From Castellaniella sp. UBA6218 (lineage in GTDB: Bacteria; Pseudomonadota; Gammaproteobacteria; Burkholderiales; Burkholderiaceae_B), in contig DISE01000106.1 in assembly GCA_002421865.1 (NCBI GenBank), positions 23,726 through 87,725 on the forward strand: a stretch of DNA of 64,000 nt, read 5' to 3'. This document shows positions 8,810-15,106 of this stretch, one piece after another. Made by a program: the position numbers and the translations under genes. The notes below the pieces were generated by a model that had not been told where the DNA came from, made no database searches, and saw only the letters and a program-made list of their open reading frames with translations. Each line of letters opens with the position of its first letter. Position 1 is the first letter of the stretch.

Positions 8810-9160
8810 TCAGGCGTCGCGGAACTTGATCGATTCGCCGCAGCCGCAGGCTTCGGAGACGTTGGGGTTGTTGAACCGGAAGCCGCTTTCCAGCAGGCCG
8901 GTTTCATAATCGATCTCGGTTCCGAAGAGGAACATCTGCGCCATCGGCGCGATCATCACCCGCGCACCGTCCTGTTCGACGATCTCGTCCATGGGGTTCA
9001 CGCTGTCGGCAAAATCCATGGTGTATTCCATGCCCGCGCAACCGCCCTTGCGAACGCCGATGCGAAGGCCCTGCTTCCCGTCCTTCGTCATCAGGCGGGT
9101 GATCTGCGCCGCGGCGCGCGGGGTCAGGGTCAGGGCCTGTTTGCCGGGAATGCCGAACAT
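8810..9160 (-). CDS. HesB/IscA-type iron-sulfur carrier (ErpA/SufA-like)
   Basis: The 116-residue A-type carrier has the three conserved cysteines: C41 in GGCAGMEY, and C105 and C107 in EACGCGES. Such proteins accept [2Fe-2S] or [4Fe-4S] clusters from a scaffold and pass them to apo-enzymes. The first residues MFGIPGKQALTLTPRAA are typical of alphaproteobacterial members. A SufT-like gene lies 1.6 kb upstream on the same strand, which fits a dispersed Suf set. Which A-type class it belongs to is not certain. Confidence 0.93.
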   Translation of the reverse strand: MFGIPGKQALTLTPRAAAQITRLMTKDGKQGLRIGVRKGGCAGMEYTMDFADSVNPMDEIVEQDGARVMIAPMAQMFLFGTEIDYETGLLESGFRFNNPNVSEACGCGESIKFRDA

Positions 9161-9199
9161 GGGTGGGCTCTTTCGGTTTGTTGCGCGTGTGATGTGAAT

Positions 9200-9991
9200 T
9201 TAGGGCAGGCGCGGCGCGATCTCAAGCGGGGGCAGAAGCCCACGGAGCCACATCATCGAAAGCGTCACGCCGAGGGCCCAGCCGAAGGACGCCAACGTGC
9301 CGATGATGACGTATTCCGAAGCGGCGCGATCCTCGGCCACGGTGCCGAAGCGCAGGATCGACTTTGCGGCGATCAGAAAGCCGATGGCGCCGGGCTGGCC
9401 CGCAAGGATCAGGACGAAGATCAGGCTGCGTTCCAGCCAGCCGATGGTCAGCCCGCCTTCGGGAAGGCCGCGGGCCTGTCCGGTGGTGGTGGGGCGCACC
9501 AGCAGATCGGTGGCGACAGGGGCGACCTGCGCCTCCATCAGCAGGCCGATGATGAAACCGCCGCCGCGCACGGCCAGGACGAAGCCCGCGACAATCAGGA
9601 TCCCGTGCAGGATCAAAAGCGGCGCAGGGCCGGGCAGGCTGGCCCAGAAGCCGCTGGCCCAAAGCCCCGGCTGCCAGATCGCCAGCGCCATGACCGTCAC
9701 GCCATGTGCAGCCTGATCCACCAGGAACGGCATCGGGCCGCGAGGGCTGCGGGCCTTGATGGCGTCGATGGCCATATGGACCAGCGCCAGCAGCACCAGC
9801 GAGGGCGCGGCGATCATCCCCAGCGCCGCCTGTGCCGACAAAAGCACCAGCGCCCCATGCAGGGCCAGAACCCCGGCATGGGTCTTCCGCGTCGCGATCC
9901 AGCGGGTCTGGAGAACGAAATCGGCCAGGACATGTGCCGCCAGAAGCGCGACCAGCGTGGCGACCATCAGCGCAGGCCTTTCAGTTTGCAT
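9200..9991 (-). CDS. DUF3307 integral membrane protein
   Basis: The 263-residue protein starts with the DUF3307 pattern LLAAHVLADFVLQT and has about seven hydrophobic segments, so it sits in the inner membrane. Its function is not known. It starts 18 bp after the SatD-like gene on the same strand, and the two are probably cotranscribed. DUF3307 next to SatD is a recurring pair in diverse bacteria. Confidence 0.85.
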   Translation of the reverse strand: MQTERPALMVATLVALLAAHVLADFVLQTRWIATRKTHAGVLALHGALVLLSAQAALGMIAAPSLVLLALVHMAIDAIKARSPRGPMPFLVDQAAHGVTVMALAIWQPGLWASGFWASLPGPAPLLILHGILIVAGFVLAVRGGGFIIGLLMEAQVAPVATDLLVRPTTTGQARGLPEGGLTIGWLERSLIFVLILAGQPGAIGFLIAAKSILRFGTVAEDRAASEYVIIGTLASFGWALGVTLSMMWLRGLLPPLEIAPRLP

Positions 9992-10009
9992 TCAGGTAAA
10001 GAAAGCCGA

Positions 10010-10636
10010 TCAGCTTGCATGATCCGCCTCGATCAAGGCCAGGGCCTCAGACAAGGCCGAATAGCTTGCCGCCGCCAGCGCCTGTTCGACCGCCTGCCGG
10101 GTGATCGAAAGGCTTTCGGCCACGGCGATGTGGGTGGGCGGTTCGGGGTCCAGCATCGGCGCTATCGCGCGGGCCTGCGCAACCGTCCAGCCCCGTGACA
10201 ACGCATCTGCAAGCCGCACGGCCGCGCCAAGCGCCCCGCCCGCAGCGAAGGTCAGCTGCGCCTGAGGCTCCATCGCGTCAAGCGCGCGACCGGACGCGAC
10301 GAAGACCGCGCCGGTGGCGGTGTTGAGATCGGGGGATTGCGGGGGGCGGCCGGTCCCGGCGGCAATGGCGATCCGTGTGGAGAGGTCACGCCCTGTCGCC
10401 CGCAAACTTGCGCGCAGAAAAAGCGCGGCCCGAAGCGCCAATTGTGGGCGTAGAAGGACGATCTGCCAGCCATCGCCGCGATACCGGCTGAAATGGGTGG
10501 GATACGCTTGCCAACCATCGATGCGGGCGGCTGCCGAGGTGAGGGCGGCGAACGCCTGTTCAAGGCGCGTAGGCACCATCCGGGTGGAGCCGATCAGATC
10601 GCCGGTCAGCACCGCAAGGGGAATGGGTTGGCTCAT
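10010..10636 (-). CDS. SatD-like protein with C-terminal helix-turn-helix
   Basis: The ATG at 10636 gives MSQPIPLAVLTGDLIGSTRM, the SatD-type N-terminus (TGDLIGS). SRYRGDGWQIVLLRP follows, resembling nucleotidyl-cyclase-like folds. The last 60 residues, with HIAVAESLSITRQAVEQAL, form a helix-turn-helix. At 208 residues it fits the family. The role is unknown; it may sense a ligand and control itself and the DUF3307 gene. An upstream in-frame ATG at 10693 would add 19 unlikely residues. Confidence 0.75.
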   Translation of the reverse strand: MSQPIPLAVLTGDLIGSTRMVPTRLEQAFAALTSAAARIDGWQAYPTHFSRYRGDGWQIVLLRPQLALRAALFLRASLRATGRDLSTRIAIAAGTGRPPQSPDLNTATGAVFVASGRALDAMEPQAQLTFAAGGALGAAVRLADALSRGWTVAQARAIAPMLDPEPPTHIAVAESLSITRQAVEQALAAASYSALSEALALIEADHAS

Positions 10637-10714
10637 GCCGGAAGGGTGCCAGCGGTGGCGGGACTTCGCAAGCAAAACCGCTTTCTTTGTCAAAATGAAA
10701 GCGAATAAGCTTGC

Positions 10715-11080
10715 TTACATGAAGCCAAGTTCCAGCCGCGCCTCGTCGGACATCATTTCCATGCCCCATTGCGGCTCGAACGTCATCTGGACGTTGACCT
10801 GCTTCACGCCTTCCAATGGTTCGACCGCATCCGCGACCCAGCCCGGCATCTCGCCCGCCACCGGACAGCCCGGCGCGGTCAGCGTCATGATGATGTCGAC
10901 TTCGTTTTCGGCCGAGATCTCGATGGTGTAGACAAGACCCAGATCAAAGATATTGACCGGGATTTCGGGGTCGTAGACGGACCGGCAGGCTTCGACGACC
11001 TTTTCGTAAAGGGGATGGTCCGTCGTCGAGGGACGGATCAGTGGCATGCCTTCGATCGGTTCCTTCGGTTCGGCTGTCAT
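10715..11080 (-). CDS. sufT: SufT-like iron-sulfur assembly protein (DUF59/MIP18 family)
   Basis: This 121-residue protein carries DPEIPVNIFDLGLVY (residues 37-51) and TAPGCP (68-73) with the conserved Cys72, the hallmarks of the MIP18/DUF59 family. SufT members help mature iron-sulfur proteins in the cytosol. The prophage has inserted about 80 bp upstream of its start, leaving a short host promoter region (11081-11159) in place. Orientation matches the iscA-like gene downstream. Confidence 0.92.
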   Translation of the reverse strand: MTAEPKEPIEGMPLIRPSTTDHPLYEKVVEACRSVYDPEIPVNIFDLGLVYTIEISAENEVDIIMTLTAPGCPVAGEMPGWVADAVEPLEGVKQVNVQMTFEPQWGMEMMSDEARLELGFM

Positions 11081-11159
11081 TGGCTACCCCATTCGGTTGT
11101 TGACCGATTATATAGGGAATTCCCGCGCCAAGGTCCAGAGCGGTTCGAAACCGCTCGCC

Positions 11160-11164
11160 GCCCC
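11160..11164. repeat. left copy of 5-bp target-site duplication (GCCCC)
   Basis: GCCCC directly precedes the TGT end of the prophage and is repeated at 52279-52283 directly after the ACA end. A 5-bp duplication is the Mu family standard. Confidence 0.93.
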
Positions 11165-11190
11165 TGTGAGTTGACACCGATATCTGCAGT
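11165..11190 (+). repeat. left-end transposase binding site (L1)
   Basis: This 26-bp site begins TGTGAGTTGACA and ends GATATCTGCAGT. Its reverse complement matches the terminal 26 bp at the right end in 18 of 26 positions, including all of ACTGCAGA and TGTCA and the final ACA. It also matches the inner right site over ACTGCAGATATC and TGTCAA. Confidence 0.9.
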
Positions 11191-11597
11191 GAACCCGGAA
11201 GAGGCCGGTGGTCCGTGGGTCATGACGGATTGGTCAATAAAACAAGGGGTTTCGGGGGCAGTGGCCGCGCAGAAAAGGCCGGAAGCGCTAGTCTTGCAGT
11301 AAGTGCCGAAATGGGGGCCTCGGTGCCGATCGGGCGCGCTGGAAAGGCGGCTTCAATAGGACGTTGAAGCGCTGTTAAACGGCCATTAACGCCACGAAAA
11401 CAAGGGGTTTAATTGGTGCTGGGACGGCGGCACGCTGGCGGCGACAGGTCTCGGAACATGCAAATGGCGTTGCAGGTTGGTCTAGGCATTTGCATGTTCG
11501 GAAAACAGGCATAAAAACAAATGGTTACGGAAATCGTGGTGGCGCGGCACCGGCGGCGAACATGCAACGAATTTCGGGGCTTCCGGCCTATAAGGCG
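11191..11597. other. non-coding left-end region with repeats and palindromes
   Basis: No convincing gene lies in these 407 bp. They hold a 14-bp direct repeat AAAACAAGGGGTTT (11239-11252 and 11397-11410), a short palindrome GCTTCAA/TTGAAGC (11350-11370) and a larger inverted repeat at 11454-11499. In Mu the comparable end holds further transposase sites and the packaging start. I saw no clear second left-end site. Confidence 0.6.
11454..11499. repeat. 13-bp inverted repeat in the left end
   Basis: GAACATGCAAATG (11454-11466) is exactly reverse-complementary to CATTTGCATGTTC (11487-11499), with a 20-nt spacer. A third partial copy, GAACATGCAA, occurs near 11559. No T-run follows, so a protein-binding site is more likely than a terminator. 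Confidence 0.6.
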
Positions 11598-11924
11598 TCA
11601 GCGGCCCCGGCACAGGGAGGACAGCTCCGCTACGCCCTTTTTCAGGTTTTCCGTCGATGGCGTGAGGATCGCGATCGCCTCTCGATAGAAGTCATCGAAG
11701 ATGAGCTTGTGCGCTTTCGCGCCTTCGTCGCCGGGCCTTGCCGCCACTGCCAGTTCCGCAGCGGCTTTCTCAGCCGTGAGCAGCCGAAGGACATCCTTCA
11801 CCGCTGTGATTTCGGTCACGAGGATGGAGCCGGACTTTCGGCATATCGCCTGGCTGTCTTGTGCGTCAGCCGCACCGTGCAACAAGATCAATGCCACAGC
11901 AGCGAGCGACAATTTTGGAGCCAT
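11598..11924 (-). CDS. small secreted protein in the repressor operon
   Basis: The 108-residue protein starts MAPKLSLAAVALILLHGAADA, a clear signal peptide with a likely cut after ADA. The mature part is about 87 residues, helical and charged, with two cysteines (in ICRKSG and SSLCRGR) that could form a disulfide. It starts 14 bp after the repressor gene on the same strand, so it should be made in the lysogen. I recognise no family. By position it could be a lysogenic conversion or superinfection exclusion factor; this is inference. Confidence 0.7.
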   Translation of the reverse strand: MAPKLSLAAVALILLHGAADAQDSQAICRKSGSILVTEITAVKDVLRLLTAEKAAAELAVAARPGDEGAKAHKLIFDDFYREAIAILTPSTENLKKGVAELSSLCRGR

Positions 11925-11938
11925 GGCGTCCCCCAGCC

Positions 11939-12595
11939 TCAGAAAGTGTGCCCTGACCAGACTACCTGGCCGAGGATCGAGATCTCTTCGAGGCCGGAGC
12001 CGCGGCGGAACTCGAGCGGGTAGGATGGGTTGTCCGAGCGGAGCACCAGCGTGTCATCATCCGGTCGTTCCAGCCGCTTCACGCGGGCCGCTCCGCCATC
12101 GGTGAGGGCGTAGACCTTGCCGGGCCGAACGGTGCGGCGGCTGCGGTCAATCAGGACCATGTCCTGGTCGTGCAGCAGCGGCTCCATGCTGTCGCCGCGC
12201 ACCTTGACCAGGCAGGCATTCGAGGGCGAGACCGGAATGCGCTTCAACCAGTCGCGCCGAAAGGCGAAGGTCTCGATCACGACGTCTTGGTCGTTCGTCT
12301 GCCCGGCCCCGGCGGCCAGCTCGGCCTCGAACCGAGGTATGGCGGCGTACTCGGCACCATCTATCAGTGCGACCCTGGCTGGCTCTGAATCTCGGATAGG
12401 ACCGAAGTAGAATTCCAGATCCAAGACTTCGGCCAGCTTCATCAGCGCTGGCAGGTTGTATCGCTTCTCCCCCTCTCGGGGCATCCGAAGGTTCTTGATC
12501 AAAGACGAGTGTCCAACAGCAAGCTTAGATGCGGCGGCGTCCGACAGACCCTTCCGCTTTAATGCCTCGTCTATCGTCTCAAGAATCGGGTCCAT
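11939..12595 (-). CDS. phage repressor, HTH plus S24 peptidase domain
   Basis: The protein is 218 residues. The N-terminal helix-turn-helix covers about residues 8-60 (LSDAAASKLAVGHSSLIKNL). The C-terminal LexA/CI-type S24 domain carries Ser136 in RGDSM and Lys173 in RVKR, the self-cleavage dyad. The likely cut site is Ala-Gly near residues 95-98. It probably keeps the lytic genes off and is inactivated by RecA during DNA damage. Mu's own repressor lacks this peptidase, so this phage is probably SOS-inducible, more like lambda. Three operator copies lie just upstream. Confidence 0.93.
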   Translation of the reverse strand: MDPILETIDEALKRKGLSDAAASKLAVGHSSLIKNLRMPREGEKRYNLPALMKLAEVLDLEFYFGPIRDSEPARVALIDGAEYAAIPRFEAELAAGAGQTNDQDVVIETFAFRRDWLKRIPVSPSNACLVKVRGDSMEPLLHDQDMVLIDRSRRTVRPGKVYALTDGGAARVKRLERPDDDTLVLRSDNPSYPLEFRRGSGLEEISILGQVVWSGHTF

Positions 12596-12604
12596 TGCCC
12601 AAAG

Positions 12605-12674
12605 TTAGCCTGTAGCGGCTAATCCGTAAATATTAGCCTGTAGTGGCTTGCAATGGCGGGCCACTACAGGCTAA
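12605..12674. promoter_or_regulatory. triple operator between repressor and early genes
   Basis: TTAGCCTGTAGCGGCT (12605-12620) and TTAGCCTGTAGTGGCT (12633-12648) are direct copies 28 bp apart. GGCCACTACAGGCTAA (12659-12674) is an inverted copy. The three cover the divergent promoter region between the repressor (start 12595) and the first early gene (start 12683), the classic layout of a lysis-lysogeny switch. In Mu this operator region also serves as a transposition enhancer. Confidence 0.85.
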
Positions 12675-12682
12675 ATGATGGC

Positions 12683-12949
12683 ATGGAACAGAAACATGCT
12701 CTCATCACTTTAGCCGACACGTTGGCTGCTCATCAGGGCGTCACGCACTACGCCATTTCGATGCGGGCTCTCGGGAAAGGCGACTTCTTCAAGAAGCTGC
12801 GAGTTCCGGGCGCCGGGTGCCACATCCGCACTGCCGATCGCCTGATGCACTGGTTCAGCGACAACTGGCCTGCCGATCTGGCCTGGCCTCGCGAGGTCGC
12901 GCGCCCGCCCCGGTCCTTTCAGCACAGATCGATGAAGGGCGCCGCCTGA
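12683..12949 (+). CDS. early phage protein, paralogue of the next gene
   Basis: The ATG at 12683 lies just after the third operator and gives MEQKHALITLADTLAAHQG, 88 residues. An upstream ATG at 12653 falls within the operator cluster and is less likely. The core GKGDFFKKL...TADRLMHWFSDNWPADLAWP recurs in the next protein as GKGGFFRRL...TARRALDWFAANWPVGLAWP, so the pair arose by duplication. As the first gene under repressor control it holds the place of Ner/Cro, but I cannot confirm a DNA-binding fold. Confidence 0.7.
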   Translation: MEQKHALITLADTLAAHQGVTHYAISMRALGKGDFFKKLRVPGAGCHIRTADRLMHWFSDNWPADLAWPREVARPPRSFQHRSMKGAA

Positions 12950-13485
12950 TGGCTCCCGCGTCAAAGGACACCGCGCTGATCCTCGCACTGGCCGAGGCCT
13001 ATTGCGCCCACACCTGGTCGACGCCGGACAGCGTGTCCGGTCGCATCTTCGGCAAGGGCGGGTTCTTCCGCCGGCTTGAGGCGGGCGCTGACTGCAGTAC
13101 CGCGACGGCCCGGCGCGCCCTCGACTGGTTCGCGGCGAACTGGCCTGTCGGTTTGGCATGGCCAGTGGAGGCCTGCACGTGCGGTTTCTGCCCCAGGCCG
13201 GTTGCGGCAACGGCGGTCGATACCTTTCCCGGACATGACGCAGACGTCCTGGCCGGGATTGCGCATCCGCCGATCTGGAAGAACGGACGGCGGCCGGCCT
13301 GGTGGTCTGACATCGGCATTCGCCGGTTCCTGACCGATGCCCACCGCCAGATGACGCTGGAAGAGGTGGTCCGTGAAGGCCGCGCGCGCTTCGGCGAGCG
13401 GTTTCCGAGCCGCAGCGCGGCCCACACCTACTGGCAACGGCTCGACCGCGTGGTCGGGCAGATCACGGCGAAAGGAGCCGCTTGA
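12949..13485 (+). CDS. early phage protein with duplicated N-terminal domain
   Basis: The ATG at 12949 overlaps the stop of the previous gene (TGATG), giving 178 residues. Residues 1-75 are homologous to the previous protein. Residues 76-178 are an extra domain with ADVLAGIAHPPIWKNGRRPAWW and a C-terminal helical part (SRSAAHTYWQRLDRVVG) that could contact DNA. Function unknown. The pair is probably translated as a unit from the early promoter. Confidence 0.72.
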   Translation: MAPASKDTALILALAEAYCAHTWSTPDSVSGRIFGKGGFFRRLEAGADCSTATARRALDWFAANWPVGLAWPVEACTCGFCPRPVAATAVDTFPGHDADVLAGIAHPPIWKNGRRPAWWSDIGIRRFLTDAHRQMTLEEVVREGRARFGERFPSRSAAHTYWQRLDRVVGQITAKGAA

Positions 13486-13766
13486 TGTCACTCAGAACGA
13501 TCCGCGCTTTGTTGGCGCGCCTGGTCTGCCCCGAGGGATACATTTGCATGTCTGTCGAAGATCACTTGGCCGAGCGCCAGCGGTCGCGGGCGGCCTGGCT
13601 ACGCGCGGAACGCCACGCACTCGCCAATGAACGTGCGCGCAAAAGCCTCATCGAGGGGCGTCCCGCAGGTATCTGCGAAGCGTCGTATGCTGGCCAGGAT
13701 ACGGCCATCACCCCCGGAGCCGGATGCAGTCTCATTCAAAACGACGGCAATTGCGATGGCCTCTAA
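13485..13766 (+). CDS. hypothetical early protein overlapping an antisense gene
   Basis: The ATG at 13485 overlaps the previous stop and has AAAGGAG just upstream. The product would be 93 residues. The first 60 (SVEDHLAERQRSRAAWLRAERHALANERARKS) are helical and plausible. The last 35 are low-quality coding and overlap a minus-strand gene at 13599-13820. No family recognised. Confidence 0.5.
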   Translation: MSLRTIRALLARLVCPEGYICMSVEDHLAERQRSRAAWLRAERHALANERARKSLIEGRPAGICEASYAGQDTAITPGAGCSLIQNDGNCDGL

Positions 13767-13820
13767 CACTCTCACTTGTGCCTCCAGCTTCCGGATGCGG
13801 TCCTCGATCTGGCTGCTCAT
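13599..13820 (-). CDS. small coiled-coil protein on the opposite strand
   Basis: This 73-residue frame begins MSSQIEDRIRKLEAQVRVLE, a regular heptad repeat. It has AAAAGGAGA eight bases before the ATG, and its third codon positions are GC-rich, like real genes here. It runs against the early operon and overlaps the plus-strand frame by 168 bp. Such minus-strand genes in the early region are often accessory. Function unknown. Confidence 0.6.
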   Translation of the reverse strand: MSSQIEDRIRKLEAQVRVLEAIAIAVVLNETASGSGGDGRILASIRRFADTCGTPLDEAFARTFIGECVAFRA

Positions 13821-13864
13821 GAAATGCGTCTCCTTTTGCGGGTTTCAGAAGGGGATGGCAAGGA

Positions 13865-13890
13865 CCGAGGGGCGCGGGAACGCCCCTCGG
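13865..13890. terminator. strong hairpin in the early region
   Basis: CCGAGGGGCG (13865-13874) pairs perfectly with CGCCCCTCGG (13881-13890) around a 6-nt loop. No T-run follows, so it may attenuate rather than stop transcription. Confidence 0.5.
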
Positions 13891-13919
13891 CTCCACCACC
13901 ATAACATGGGAGCCGCTTG

Positions 13920-14147
13920 ATGTTTCCTCCTCTGCATTCGCATTCCGACCGGCACCCTGGCCACCATCACCCTCGAGCCACGGTCGGAACAGGCGCCAGC
14001 CCGACGAACCCCTTCGTCACGGGCTGGCGCCGCCTGAAATCCCTGAACGCGCGTTTCGAGGACAGCTGGATGGCCGATCTGCTCGGCGCGCTGTCCTTGG
14101 CCGCCACGCTGATCGCCCTGCTGTTCCTAGGAGAGATGCTGCAATGA
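13920..14147 (+). CDS. small phage membrane protein
   Basis: The product is 75 residues. A His-rich N-terminus (PPLHSHSDRHPGHHHPR) is followed by one membrane helix, LLGALSLAATLIALLFLG, at the C-terminus. The start has GGGAG upstream, and the stop overlaps the next ATG. The His cluster could bind metal. I recognise no family; single-span early proteins often act in exclusion or host takeover, but nothing here proves it. Confidence 0.6.
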   Translation: MFPPLHSHSDRHPGHHHPRATVGTGASPTNPFVTGWRRLKSLNARFEDSWMADLLGALSLAATLIALLFLGEMLQ

Positions 14148-14608
14148 GACCCTATCCGGTCGATTACGACGCCATGGCCGCCGAAGTAAGGCAGTCCGCC
14201 GCCGCCACAATCCTGAGGGGATTGGCAATAGACGGAGACGGCTATTTTGCGCAGCAGGACATTTTGCGCCTGCATAACGCCGCCGACGCACTGGATGCCG
14301 TCTCGATCTCTTTCCTCGCCATCTGGCACGATTTCCGGAACTTGCGGGAGGAGCGTGACGCCCTGCGCAAGGCTCTGACCGTGACGGCTGAACAGGCCTT
14401 GTCGACGGAAATCCCGGACGGCTACGGGCCTGACCTCGCCGCCCGCCAGGAGTTCCATCTTGGATATGACGCTGCCATCGGTCTCGCCCGCGCCCGCCTT
14501 GAAAGCATCGGGGGCGCGCAGCAGCCGGCGCGCGCCACGAGGACCTCGGTTCTGGACAGGCTCCGCCGTGCGGTGCGCGGGGCAGGCAAGGCAGGGAGGT
14601 GCGCGTGA
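14144..14608 (+). CDS. hypothetical phage early protein
   Basis: The 154-residue, mostly helical protein overlaps both neighbours by 4 and 1 bases. It contains IWHDFRNLREERDALRKAL, a likely coiled coil, and a basic C-terminus (RLRRAVRGAGKAGR). No family recognised. Tight coupling places it in the early operon. Confidence 0.7.
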   Translation: MRPYPVDYDAMAAEVRQSAAATILRGLAIDGDGYFAQQDILRLHNAADALDAVSISFLAIWHDFRNLREERDALRKALTVTAEQALSTEIPDGYGPDLAARQEFHLGYDAAIGLARARLESIGGAQQPARATRTSVLDRLRRAVRGAGKAGRCA

Positions 14609-14871
14609 TGGCGAGGAAGTACAGCGTTTCGCGCCATGCCAAGGGCTGGGCGGTCTACGACGACGCCGGCCAGCGCGTGTCGGGCCTGCACAGCCGCATC
14701 GACGGTGCGCAGGCCATGTGCGACCGCATGCAACGGCGGGAAGACAAGAAGGCGGTCAGGACCATCCGCCCCTGCATGTGCTGCCGGACAGCTTTCGAAA
14801 GCGAAGGCATCCACAACCGCCTGTGCGATCGCTGCCGCCGGGTCGGGCTCGACCTGCGGATGGCGGGGTAA
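14608..14871 (+). CDS. small zinc-ribbon-like phage protein
   Basis: The ATG at 14608 overlaps the previous stop. The 87-residue product has a basic N-terminal half and a four-cysteine module, CMCC...CDRC (about residues 55-75), spaced like a treble-clef or zinc ribbon. Such proteins often bind nucleic acid or a host protein. The function is unknown. Confidence 0.68.
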   Translation: MARKYSVSRHAKGWAVYDDAGQRVSGLHSRIDGAQAMCDRMQRREDKKAVRTIRPCMCCRTAFESEGIHNRLCDRCRRVGLDLRMAG

Positions 14872-14875
14872 CCGG

Positions 14876-15106
14876 ATGAACGCCGCGCCGCTCTCGTCGC
14901 CCCGCCTGCAGCGTGTCCTCGCCGTCCTTTCGGATGGGCGCGAACATACGACGCGGGCAATCGTCCGGCGCGCCAGAGTGATGGCGGTCAATGCTTGTGT
15001 ATCAGAGCTGCGCGTCCATGGCGCGCAGATCGACTGTTCCGCCCGCTTCGTGATGGGGGCGCGGCGGTTCTACTACCGGATGACGAAGGGACCTGACAGC
15101 AAATGA
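14876..15106 (+). CDS. small winged-helix-like phage protein
   Basis: The frame gives 76 residues from an ATG at 14876 after ACCGG. RLQRVLAVLSDGREHTTRAIVRRA and VNACVSELRVHGAQI look like a winged helix-turn-helix, and GARRFYYRM like its wing. It overlaps the ParB-like gene by 4 bp. A regulator or DNA-binding role is inferred. Confidence 0.65.
   Translation: MNAAPLSSPRLQRVLAVLSDGREHTTRAIVRRARVMAVNACVSELRVHGAQIDCSARFVMGARRFYYRMTKGPDSK

Noticed and set aside
11281..11300. A second left-end transposase site near GTCTTGCAGT
   Set aside because: It shares only the outer part (TTGCAGT) and lacks the TGACA block, so the match is too weak to claim.
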